A DNA stretch of 64,000 nt from Macrolepiota albuminosa (lineage: Eukaryota > Basidiomycota > Agaricomycetes > Agaricales > Agaricaceae): the NCBI GenBank assembly GCA_027475525.1, contig JAMWFC010000084.1, positions 422,258 to 486,257 on the forward strand. Direction: 5' to 3'. The position numbers and the translations under genes were made by a program. Positions 11,403 to 21,825 of this stretch are shown one piece after another. Each line of letters starts with the position of its first letter. Positions within the stretch are counted from its first letter, which is position 1. Under the pieces are notes generated by a model. That model saw only the letters and a program-made list of their open reading frames with translations, was not told where the DNA came from and searched no databases.

Positions 11403-12693
11403 TCAGGGGCAGAATGTAACTGTGTAATCAGCCGCAAGGGTCGAATCACAAGTCCATAATGCTGTCCCGCTTGGCTCATCAAACGCATAAGCATAGGAAT
11501 TTGGGCAGTTCCCCTTGAAATATGTGTAGAATTCCACACCTGGAGTAAAGTGAGATAGAGCAAGAGAAGTGCAGAACCAGATAACTCACCGGAGGGAGGA
11601 CAGGTTTCACGGCTGTTAAAGGAACCTGAACAGCAGTTGGGAGAGTTGGCTAACCATTAAACAAAGTTAACAACCAACTAATCATTCTCAATTTGCAGAT
11701 ACAAACCCTGATTCCCATCGAGGTTAGCTTCACAGGCACTCTTACAGCCAACAGGAAAACCAGTGGAATCAAATGGGCCCTTTAAAGGCGCCGGACCTGA
11801 ATGAAAATCAGTTTTTTTTTTCAAGACAACTTCGAAAGGCAAACAAACAATTTGGCCCAAGGTCCACCGGGCAATCAGCGATATGACAACCTTTATTGTT
11901 GGTGATGCTCATGGGAAGATTGTATCCGTCAACAAGAGAGACTGTTAAGGCTTGATGAGCCCCAGAATACAAGGAGAACGTTTTCAAGTATCACCATCGT
12001 AATTGTCTAGATTATCCGCTCCTTGCAACGTAAACTCCGCGACTGTAGCTGGAGGAACGCCCTGTAGTTGCAATGATGCTGTGAATCGCAAGAATAAAGA
12101 GTGGAAAGAGCATTAACTTACAGTTCCTGTGTGCGGATCACAGAGAAGACCACCGTTGCAGCCTCCATCCAGACAGGAATTAGGACCAGGGTTTACGGAA
12201 AAGTCGCAGTCACGGCGAGCCTGATGAATAGTGAGTGGAAATACTAGCAACGTAAGAATGCCATACCCATATCCTCCCAGACTTCCAATCATCTGGGACG
12301 AAGAAGCTCACCGCGCTGAATTCCGGGGCTTCCCAGCTGTTGTCTAGGAGTTAGATAAGAGAAAAAAACTGATGTGAGGACGCGCATACCCCGTTGCTTG
12401 GCTTGGGACGTTTGGAGCTACATTCAGATCAGTGAAGATCTGAATGAAAAGTCAGCAGGTTGCCAAAGTCAAAGACGAGACAGCTTACGGCAGGCCTAGT
12501 TGGAAAATTCTATAGGGTGAAAGAAACTTGGACTGTTATGGCACCTACCAGATGGTAAAAGGACATGCATTGTGGACCTTAATGAAGAATTGGCAAGAGG
12601 AAATAACCATTAATCCAAGTAACATACCGTAAATGTTCGAGCGGAAGCTTCAGAAATGAAGGCAAGCAAAGATGCAGTGATAACAGCTCTCAT
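11403..12693 (-). CDS. Thaumatin-like secreted protein, 11 exons
   Basis: Exons: complement(11403-11539, 11590-11649, 11707-11796, 11849-11941, 11995-12061, 12122-12220, 12267-12336, 12390-12439, 12489-12495, 12549-12577, 12628-12693). The ten introns are 46-60 bp and all phases agree, giving 255 residues. The first 18 residues (to EASA) form a signal peptide; the mature protein starts RTFTVHNACPFTIW. Thaumatin blocks follow in order: IFTDLNVAPNVP, GRIW, RRDCDFSVNPGPNSC, GGCNGGLLC, VAEFTL, YNLPMSI, NSPNCCSG, TCPPSG and YTYFKGNCPNSYAYAFDE. It ends LAADYTVTFCP. I count 16 cysteines, the full set of eight disulphides in large thaumatin-like proteins. Exon 9 in transcript order (12489-12495) has only 7 nt but is needed to read TIW-PA-IFTD. 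Members bind or cleave beta-1,3-glucans and may act in cell-wall remodelling; activity is not shown here. Confidence 0.9.
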
Positions 12694-14889
12694 GACTATC
12701 TGAAGGCCTTAACAAAGCTCTCACTCTTTTAAGTCTTTCCGGAAAGCCAGTATTGTCATATGTTGAGAATCAAAGAATCATTGGAATGGATTCAGCTCCG
12801 AGTATTGCCTACAACTGACATATCAATCATAGATTTGAGGTCAAGGTATTTTCAGACCTCGTAAATGGAAGCGCTTCTATTTCGTTTAATCAGAAGATCA
12901 ACCGTTGGGTGACACAGGCGTCTTTGACGAACGTGCTTTATTATAAGACATTGCGCCTTATATTCAAGCACGCAATCATAGAAATACCGGCAATTATCTC
13001 GTATTGCAGGTGTAGAGGATAAATCCTTGTAAATGTGATTCGTGACATTTCAAAGCACAGGGTCTTTGATAAACGACCCGACACCGAGTCGAGAATCAAG
13101 AGTTCACAATATAGTGCAGAAAAGCATAGGTGGGGCCGCAGCTAGACCATAACGATGAATCAGCTGGATGAAATGTCAAGGACGGAGATATCAGACCCTA
13201 AAGCAGAGCTGGATGGAAGCGGTCAAAATAAGGTTTCAATGTGTCAGCATGAAAAAAAGCATATGGTCCACGAAGCAGATCAGAACTCCATAGACGATTG
13301 ATGATCTTAACGAGGAGTTCGGGAGAATGTTGTGACCATGACATTAGCGCCGAGCTCCACAAGTCATACTATCGTCGCTCCGCATCATGATTTATTTCAC
13401 AGGAAAGGAAACCGGCAATGAGAATTTTGTATATCGAGCGCCGTATCTTCACGGCGAGAAGAGCATGCGAGGTAACTGCTGGATCAGATCTCACAGCCAA
13501 AAAGACTAACGGACTAATGGACAGTAATCAAACCTCAGTGTCGGTCCCGGTCCCGGTCCCGGATGAGAGAGAACAACTGATTCATACCTAACGGACAGTA
13601 ATCACTATCGACTATCAGTTAGTTTACTTCTAGTGAATAGAAGAACGTGTGCTTACAACCTCAGTGTCGGTCCGTATGAGAGAGAATAACTGAGGTTGTA
13701 AGACCCGCTACTTTAGTGTGGGTTTTGGTCCTGGCGAATTACATTTGATCATGTGACAACCCGCTTTGGGTCTCGGTCCGGTCTGCTGAATTTCGGGAGT
13801 TGTGTAAATGTGGGTTTCGGAATACGGTCTGATTTATGTCGGCGTGGTGTTTTGCGCGAGAAAAACTTTGAGTATTTCTGAATCCGAAGAAGTTCTCGAG
13901 CCGACCCCCCGAAAGAGAGGCCGAGACTCAAGCTAACTATGAGGGACTATTTAGGTACGAGTAGAGAGTGAAAGAAAGAGAGTGAAATGTAGAGCTGAAT
14001 GTAATGAAGCAGGGACGGTGGGTGGGGATGCGAAACACGATGCAAGATCTAAGTCTAATCTGACTAATCTGTGAGCGCAGTGTGAGACCATGTAAGTAGT
14101 AAGATTGAGGACCTACCTGCGAGTGCAGTGTGAGATGATGGGGTTTCAAAGCTGCGCTCGCAGTTCTTTATACGTAGTGAACAAAGGTGGACAAAGCAAA
14201 GTGGACAAAGAGGATGAGATAATGGTGAAAGAATGGGTGTGCATGATCAACGTAAAAAGAATCTTGAAAATTGACAACCAAAAATGGTTTGTGCTCGGGC
14301 AAAACTGGACAGGTGCGATGGAAAGATTTCATATCAAAACAACAAGCTTGTGTCCCGGAAGGCACTATTGCGACCTGAGATAAGAAATTAAAATTTTTGA
14401 GAAATTTTTATATGAAAACATGTCAAAGATGGGAAACAAATGAAAATTAAGAGAAGAAATAAAATAGCAAGAAAGAAAGTTGCTCAGCCCTGCATATCAG
14501 GCAATAAAAATGAAATTCAGAGTACAAGAGGGAAAGTAATGGTGTAGATACACCATTACAATGGAAATAGAATAGGAAGTCACGTATGAAAAGAAATAAG
14601 AAAATGGACGTAAACATGTCCAGAAAAGTATATGTCCAGAAGCCCACATGTGTGGGACCATGGAAGATTTAAGCAAGATTAGAGACGTCATACCAACATA
14701 ATGTGGCATAGACAGAAATCGAAAATATGAATAGAAAAGAAATAATAGAAAACAAGAAAACAAAAACTAGAGTCTGTCGGAATTCGACAATTCTGATAAA
14801 AATAGAACAAGAAAGAGAATATTGTGAAATGGTGTCCATGAAAGAAAGATGGAAAATGATAATTTGAAAAGAATAGTAAGAAAAGAGCG
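12694..14889. other. 2.2 kb without a recognised gene; short repeats
   Basis: No coding gene is supported. The 5' flank of the thaumatin-like gene is at 12694-12900. GGTCCC repeats and a duplicated, hairpin-forming segment lie at 13.53-13.70 kb (listed separately). From about 14.4 kb the sequence turns AT-rich and leads into the decayed reverse-transcriptase element. Confidence 0.5.
13532..13702. repeat. Direct repeat, GGTCCC triplication and 13-bp hairpin arms
   Basis: Three GGTCCC units lie at 13543-13560. The flanking block (ACCTCAGTGTCGGTC followed by GATGAGAGAGAA-AACTGA) recurs near 13657-13692 without the extra units. The arms CTTACAACCTCAG (13652-13664) and CTGAGGTTGTAAG (13690-13702) are perfect inverted repeats with a 25-bp loop. 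Confidence 0.7.
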
Positions 14890-16530
14890 ACAAACCTGCT
14901 CAGCAACTTTGTGAGCCATGTCAAATCATGTAGGAAAATCGTCTTTGTCAATGTAGCTGTTAACCGAGAAAACACCCATAACTAGATCATCTTTTGAAAG
15001 ATTGCAGCAGACACAATATTTAGGAGGTAAATTAGAGCCTTGAAATCGTTCTGAAACAATAAGCGGAGAGAAGTATATAGGTTCTCGTAAGATGTGTTTG
15101 ATATGAGCAAAGGTGAAAGGACCAGACATGCAGCTGAGACGAATTTCATCAGTCAGATAGTCTTGTATGACGCTAGAAAACTTTTCAACAAAGGAATGAT
15201 TTTTGATAACAACCGAATGAGTGAGAATAGGCAGAGTTCCAAGAGCGAAGCCATCTGAAAGGTTAGAAATCAGAAGAGGGTAAGCAGAAAGAAGATCATG
15301 TTTCATGAGGAGCTCTTTAAAGGCTGCCATATTATATGGATGTATGATTCTGAAGAAGATTCCTGTGTCCTGCAGTGAAACAGGAGCTACAGGAGCCCAA
15401 GGATGGATGTAAGATGAAAATTCCTGATAAGAAAAAACCTCAGGCAGAGATTGGTGGCAAGACTCAGGAACTGAATCTTCCATTGACAACACACAAACAG
15501 GTGCATGCACATGCAAAGGCAGGGTGCTTTTCACTGCAGAGAGAACAGATATGGAGAGCATTGGAACCATGTCGGTTGTTGCAAGGTCGGTTGAGGTTGT
15601 AGATGCCACAGATTTTTTTGAGAGGTCCACCTCGTGTACCTTTGGCAATGACGAGTTGGTTGCCAGTGAGCCTTGTGAAGAGAGGCTTTCCATCTTCAAA
15701 AAATATGATGTTTGCAGATGTTTGGGAAACTGGTGAGCCCTTCTGCATATAAGGCAAGCCAGGAAAATGTCTTGAAAAAATGATGAGCTTGACTTGGACA
15801 TTCCATGTTGAGTGGGAGCATCAGAAACTCTTCCAAGACGGGGAAACTTGTTAGATCCCTGATCATCAAGAAAACTCAATGCAATTGGAGTATAACATCT
15901 ACCTGGGATGCATACTTGTCCCAGTTAAAAAGGACATTAGCCATGAGAATCTCCAGACAAGCCTCTCACTCAAATTTATATCAGAGAGGATATGTATCCT
16001 CAAAATCATCAACTTGCCTAAGAAATTCTAGATGTTTTTCATGTTCTATAGTGTGGTTAGTGGAAGTGCTGCTCATATCACCTGAATCTTCAGTAGCAGT
16101 AGGATTTTTAGCCAGCATCTTGAGGGCCTCCAGCAAATTCTTAAAGGCCTTGAGGAAATGTAGTGGAGACAAACAAGTGCTGCTATCATCATTGCCCCAC
16201 AATGAAATCATCTTGGGCAAGTCGAGAAGTAAGACTTTATCCAAGAATTTGTCATCCAGATTATAAGGCCTGATGATCTTGGTATGTATAATCTGCAGTG
16301 AGTTATTTACCAAATCTATATGGTGATTAGTGAAAAAATGCAGAGGAGGAGGGAAACAGTTCTGAATATTGAGTAGATAAACTGTAGGAATGACTACTTC
16401 TCTAGATTTACCCAATGAGCGCTCCACTGGATCAGTCATCATCATACTGCCTAAAAGTGAAGATCTGATAGAATTGTCAGCATCTTTATCCTTGAGCTTG
16501 AGAGCCTGACACCATGATTGCACCACATCC
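14890..16530 (-). pseudogene. Decayed retroelement: reverse transcriptase N-terminal region with zinc finger
   Basis: Minus-strand reading from 16.5 to 14.9 kb gives, in order: a helical domain (LLLDLPKMISLWGND), a C/H-rich finger (ICGIYNLNRPC, then HICSLCSEKHPAFAC), a block IIHPYNMAAFKELLMKHDL with GFALGTLPIL, and the start of a reverse transcriptase (LSCMSGPFTF, FSPLIVSERF, SVNSYIDKDDFPT). The order matches the RT-bearing reading frame of mushroom retroelements of probable tyrosine-recombinase (DIRS/Ngaro-like) type; I am unsure of the class. At least one frameshift occurs. A TGA stands where the RT has Trp, right after KDDFPT, so it is dead. The RT palm and any recombinase are missing. Its 5' end touches the SNF5 gene. 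Confidence 0.6.
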
Positions 16531-16610
16531 CTGCGCGTGACAAACAACCCTGTACCCCGTGACGTTGTGACGTGTTTGTTGAGTCTTTTCGTCTCAAGCA
16601 GGCGCTGGCG

Positions 16611-19600
16611 ATGAACCCGAGTGCGTACGAGGCCGGAGTGGCGGGGGCGATCAACCCGGCCGTCCTTGCAGCTGTCCCTGCCAACATGTCCGTCCAGCAG
16701 CCGGCCCTTGCCGTGAATCCGGCCCAGCTCATTGCGTCCCTCAGCCGCCAGCAGAAGATGGACGACCAGCGGCAGGCGGCCCGCATCCACATTCTCCAGC
16801 AGCCCCCCTACAACATCTACCCCGCCTTTGACCGGCCCACTCCCCGCCACACCCCCAAGCCCGACTCTGTCCGCCCCCGTCCCAGCCCCGCTCCCATCGA
16901 CGACCACCCCACCGACCCCACCTCCGCCCTCAACCCCTCCACCACACGCGTCACCATCGTGCCCCTCCTCACGTCCCCCACCACAATCCCCGCCCTCTCC
17001 CCGCACGAGGTCGACGACATCAAGGCCTGGATGGCCATCGACAACCAGTACGAGTCCGTCTACCGCGGCATGCGCGACAGGATGCGCAAGGAGCTCAGCG
17101 CCCGCCCCAGAGGCTGGTGGGAAAAGGGCTTCGTCGTCCCTGGTGCCCAGCCCGGCGACCCTCCACCCGCGAGTCGCTTCAGGCGCGGCCGCGAGGTCTT
17201 CGAGGTCAGGTATCCCCGGAGAAAGGATAGAGACAGGAGGAGGGGCAAGCGCGAGGGGCTCAGACTGTGAGTTGCCCTTTCTTGTCCTCCCGTGGTCGCT
17301 CATCATGCGTGTCAGTCCGAGAAAGTTGGATATCAGAGACGTCAACAAGCCCGAGCAGCTCGTGCCCATCAGGCTCGAGTTTGACGTCGACCACCACAAG
17401 ATGCGCGATACATTTGTTTGGAATCTCAACGGTGCGTATGTCTCTCTTCACGTCATGGCACTTGATGCCAACGTCCAACACAGACCCCGTCGTGACCCCC
17501 GAAGTGTTTGCACAATCAGTCGTCGAAGACTACGCGTTGTCGCCCAACTACCATGCAGTCATCACAAAGTCTATCCAGGACCAGCTCAGCGACTTTCGCG
17601 CCCACTCTGGTCTGTTTGACCTCGACGCCGACGTGCCGATGCCCGTGGTCGATTTGAACGAGAAGGAGGCAGAGCCGACGGCTGGCACTTTGGGTGCTGG
17701 CGACGACGAGGGCGCGCGGTGGTGGGCGCGGTGGAGGAGCCGTGTGGGCCGGGCTGCGCGCGGCAGGACAAAGGCGAGGGAGCGGAGTAAGAGGGCGAGG
17801 AAGAGGAGGCGCGTCGAGGGCGATGATGAGGGCGTCGAGGGCGATGTCGAAGAGGACGATGATGCGTGGGACAAGGGCAAAAAGTTGGACGAGATGGAGG
17901 TTGACGAGGCAAAGTTGCAAGAGGAGATGAGGATTTTGATCAGAGTGTGTTGCTTTTTTTTTCTCTACTAATACGAGCTGACACGGTCTCTAAGCTTGAT
18001 ATTATCGTTGGATCCATCAAGTTGGATGATCAGTTCGAGTGGGATTTGGAAAACGAGGCCGTTACGCCCGAAGAGTTTGCAGAGGTTTACGTGCAAGACT
18101 TGGGGCTTGGCGGAGAATTCAAGTGAATTTATCCTCTCGTGCGCTATACACAACTAACGCCACACCACACCAGAACCGCCATATCGCATTCCATCCGCGA
18201 ACAAGTCCAAACGTACCAAAAATCCCTCTTCCTCGTCGGGCACCCGTCGGACGGCTCGCCAGTGCAAGACGAAGACCTACGCATGTCCTTCCTCCCAAGC
18301 CTGACATGCGCCGCGCGGCCGCTGGACCAAGTATCGTCGTTCACGCCGACGCTCAACTACCTCAGCGACGGGGAGATCGACCGCAACGAGAAGGAGCGCG
18401 AGAAAGACATGAACAGGCGGCGGAAACGCAACACCCGCGGACGAAGGGGCGTCGCGCTGCCGGACCGCGAGCCAATCCGGACATGCCGCACGCCTGCGAT
18501 CGGGTTCCCAGAGCTCGACCCCGCGACACTCGCGCTGGCCGCCGCGGCGAACGCGCCTGTGTCCCGCCGCGCTGCTGCCGCCGCTGCGAGCCTCACGATC
18601 GCGAATATGGTAGCGTCGGAGAACGGGACGGCGTTTATGCCGCAGATGCCGCCGCAGATGGCGCAGATGTCTGCTTTAGCCCCGGCGTCGGCGGCAGCAG
18701 CAGCAGCAGCGGGGGCGGGGGCGGGGGGAGGGACGGTGCAGGGTGGGCAGAAGGAGAAGAAGGTGGGAGCGGGCAAGGGGCATTTCAAGCCGCCTGTGGT
18801 GCCCAAGGAGGTGTTGCGTCCGCGTGCGCATGTCGGCGCGCCGACGCCGTCGACTGCGGCTGATGTGTCGACTTTGCCTGCGCCGTTGGAGAATGATCCC
18901 CCGCCGCCGGTCGTGGTGTCTACCGTCCCCACGGTGGGCGGCGGCGCCGGGATTGGGGCCGGGGCCGGTGCGGGCGCAGCTGCGGGTGGAGGTGCGGGTG
19001 TGGGTTTCGGGCAGGCAGCGCAGACGCCGGATGGGCGCGCGAGCAAGGTTATCACTGCGAGGAGGGCCAAGGAGCTCGAGCGCGAGGCCAAGGAGAAGGA
19101 GTTTGCGGATGGGCAGCATCCGAATATGATTGATGGCGTGTGGCATTGTTCGAATTGCGGGTGTCCGGATAGTATTGCTGTGGGGAGGAGAAAAGGCCCG
19201 TTGGGGGATAAGTCCCAGTGTGGAGTGTGCGGTATGTGGTTTTGTTCGAGTCCTGCGCTTGTTTGCTTATTTTTTTGCTTTGGTTTTTTTTTGGGTGGGG
19301 GGTGTAGGGAAGTATTGGCATCGACATCGGCGGCCAAGGCCTGTAGAGTATAATCCTGATCCGGAGTATCACAGCGGTCTCAAGCGGGAGATGGAACAAA
19401 CCAAAGCCGTCGCGTCTGCCAAAAAGAAGGGCGGCGGTGGTGGCGGGGGGGCGGCGGCGGCGGCGGCGCTGCGGGCACACAACAACAACAACAACGGGTC
19501 GTCGTCGTCGACGCACGCGCACACGCCGGCGGCGGAGACGTCGGAGCCACAGACGCCGGGGCGGTCGACGACCGCGGGGGACTTTGATGTGTCGGCGCGC

Positions 19601-20313
19601 CAGACCCCGACGCCGACCCCGACGCCGGTGGGGATGGAGGACGATAGAGCTGTGTCGCCCGTGTCGACGGCGTCGAGCGCGTCGGAGCCACCGCTTGCGC
19701 AGCGTGTTAGAACGAATGGCGCTGCTGCGCACAGGCGTGTCACGTCGCCGCCTCCGCACCCGCACCCGCAGGTGCCGCCGTTGATGGCTGATACGCAGGT
19801 CCATGTGGGTGGGGGTGGGGGGAGTAAAGCCGAGTCGGCGTCGCCGAGTAAGACGCGGGATGGCAAGGGGGTGCCGGGGATCGCGACTGTGCCCATGAGT
19901 CCTGTGCGGACTGCCGAGGTGCGTTTCTGTGGCGCATAGGTTTTGGTTTTTTTTTTGTTGACGTTTTTTTTTGTTTTTGTGGGACAGCCGCCGCAGTGGC
20001 TTGTTGGTGCCAAGGCGGCGATGATGGCGCGGTATCCTAATGATAGATTCGAGACGATATTGCGCAAGGTTAATGCGGGGAGCCAGCCAGAGTGGCGTAT
20101 CAAGTGTTTGGATTGTCCTGGAAAGGTGCGTTGCGGTGTGTGTGTGTGCGTGTGTGTAGGATGCTGATGGATGGGTGTAATGGATGTTGTGTTGTGTTGT
20201 AGCTTTATACCCCCGGACCGGGCGAGACGCTGGCTAATTATGAAGTGCATTTGAAAAATCGGCAACATCGCCAACGCGTTAATGATAGGATTAGTGTGGA
20301 GGCGGAGTCGTGA
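16611..20313 (+). CDS. SNF5: SNF5/SMARCB1-type chromatin-remodelling subunit with GATA-type finger
   Basis: Exons: 16611-17266, 17316-17431, 17484-17944, 17995-18122, 18174-19231, 19308-19918, 19988-20125, 20203-20313. The introns are 49-77 bp and in phase, giving 1092 residues. The two SNF5 repeats are visible: PEQLVPIRLEFDVDHHKMRDTF onward (about 230-300), and LDIIVGSIKLDDQFEWDLENE (412 onward) followed by EEFAEVYVQDLGL and SIREQVQTYQKSL. Between them lies about 110 residues of acidic/basic linker. Residues 779-806 form a C-x2-C-x20-C-x2-C finger, followed by KYWHRHRRPRP. The rest is Ala/Gly/Pro-rich and GC-rich. SNF5 scaffolds SWI/SNF or RSC in the nucleus; which of the two cannot be told. 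CAG precedes the first codons at 16602, so a 5' exon may exist upstream. In that case the start is not 16611 and the adjacent retroelement lies inside an intron. Confidence 0.88.
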
Positions 20314-21137
20314 TTGTGCGGTGCGGTGTGGGGTTTTTTTCTTCTTTTGGGAGATGTGTAAACTGGTTTTTTCTTTCTTTTTTTTTTTTCTTTTTCTTTG
20401 TTATGCAGTAAACTAGACTATGGTTCCCTACTACCATCCCCACCCACCATCCCATCGTCCCCCTCAACCGCCCCCACACTTCACTACTATCTTCTCACCC
20501 TCCCCTCCACCTTCCTGCTTGATTTTTTGGTTCACATCCTATTTCGATTTCTCTCTCTCTCTCTTTTATCGAGCGCGACAGGTCATGGCGTATCGTATTC
20601 ATTCCGCCTTCTTTTTCTCTCTTTCTCTTTCTTTTTTTTTCCCCAGCCTTGATTCGGTCGTCGTTTCTTCTGTACGCTCCGCTATAGCTTTCTGTATTAT
20701 TATCTGCCCTGTCTGGTTTTTGTATAATCTCCTATTTCGAAACGGTTATTTACCCCTAGGCGTCCTCCCCTCTTCGCCGTGGCATCTGGATGAGGAGTTG
20801 TGTGTGTTACTCTGGATTCATTTGGGCTTGTGATTGGTGTCTGCTTTTTTGTTTTGGGTCTTCCTTGTGAGTTATCATTATCGAATGGAGGTGGAGTGTG
20901 GAATCCCTTTTTTTTCGGGGGATTGTTGTGGTTTGTTTTGTATGTCTCTGCGTATAGTACGGGACACTTTCCTTTCACGTGTGGGCGTGTGCGTTCCTTG
21001 TGCTAGTTGAATGAGTGATGAGTGTTTTTATTTTATACTTTTTAGCGTGCAGGCTTCATTCACAAGGAGTCTATCCACGGTTTGTTTGAGGGAGCCTTTC
21101 TCGTTTTTCCCAGTACTAATTAACGAGAAGGTACGTG
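20314..21137. other. 3' flank of SNF5, pyrimidine-rich, no gene
   Basis: Poly-T and CT-rich tracts at 20.33-20.65 kb and a GT-rich stretch. Overlapping open frames here are low-complexity by-products. No RNA gene is seen. Confidence 0.5.
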
Positions 21138-21179
21138 AGGCAGCCCCAAGGAAAATTAAAGCAATACAAAAAGAACAAT

Positions 21180-21280
21180 GGGCCTGACCGGGAATTGAAC
21201 CCGGGACCTCCTCGATATAAAGGATTTTAGCTTAACATGGCTTACCCTAACAAGGAATCATACTACTAGACCATCAGGCC
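21180..21280 (-). tRNA. tRNA-Pro (AGG), with long intron
   Basis: On the minus strand GGCCTGA pairs with TCAGGCC, with discriminator C. The T arm is CCCGG-TTCAATT-CCGGG-like, with B box GGTTCAATTCC. The anticodon stem CCTTG pairs with CGAGG, and loop TTAGGG gives AGG. About 29 nt between position 37 and the 3' stem are the intron. T5 follows within 15 bp. Confidence 0.9.
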
Positions 21281-21697
21281 GGTGAACGTAGTTGCATATC
21301 TGGTGCATGTGACCCGCCCGCTGGTTTCGCTAAAACTTCTTTACGTTTTGTAACTACTCTGTTATAACAAATCCAAATCCTGGTTTAAGGAATGCCGGAC
21401 TGGCTATACAATTCTTCGGGTGATATTATGATATCTTATTCTGTTGAAGGAAATTCAAAAGCTTGGTAATCTACCTCTATATCAACTTGAATTGGCACAG
21501 GACCAATTTAACTCCGTGGCTCTTTACTGACCTTGCATTTTTCTCTGGCTTGCTTCTTTTTACATGGTTAGATCCTGATTCATGGGTAGGGAGATCTTAT
21601 TGATACTCAGCCTAATTAATTTATCAAAAATGAACAATTGAAAAGATAATTTGAGGCAGCCCCAAGGAAAATTAAAGCAACACAAAAACTTTGTGAT

Positions 21698-21790
21698 GGG
21701 CCTGACCGGGAATTGAACCCGGGACCTCCTCGATATGAACCACAAGTAATTGCACCCTAACAAGGAATCATACTACTAGACCATCAGGCC
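21698..21790 (-). tRNA. tRNA-Pro (AGG), with shorter intron
   Basis: The mature part appears identical to the copy at 21180-21280. The intron is 8 nt shorter (about 21 nt) and of different sequence. A T5 run follows on the minus strand. This is the second unit of the tandem duplication. Confidence 0.9.
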
Positions 21791-21825
21791 AGTGAATTTG
21801 ATTGCATATTTGGCCTATATGATTC

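Larger units (their letters stand above)
21138..21825. repeat. Tandem duplication carrying tRNA-Pro twice
   Basis: Two units, about 21138-21300 and 21653-21810, share the downstream flank (GGCAGCCCCAAGGAAAATTA near 21140 and 21655), the tRNA gene and the upstream flank (GTGAA, then TTGCATAT). About 350 bp of unrelated sequence separates them. Confidence 0.8.

Noticed and set aside
15981..17429. 482-codon minus-strand open frame
   Set aside because: Its first two thirds are the antisense of the GC-rich SNF5 exons; only the end belongs to the retroelement. No single gene.
18357..20274. Several 150-330-codon minus-strand frames opposite SNF5
   Set aside because: Low-complexity Ala/Pro/Arg by-products of GC-rich coding sequence; the plus strand has family motifs and clean introns.
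20398..20833. Plus-strand frames downstream of SNF5
   Set aside because: Composed of CT-rich low-complexity sequence; no motif and no codon structure.
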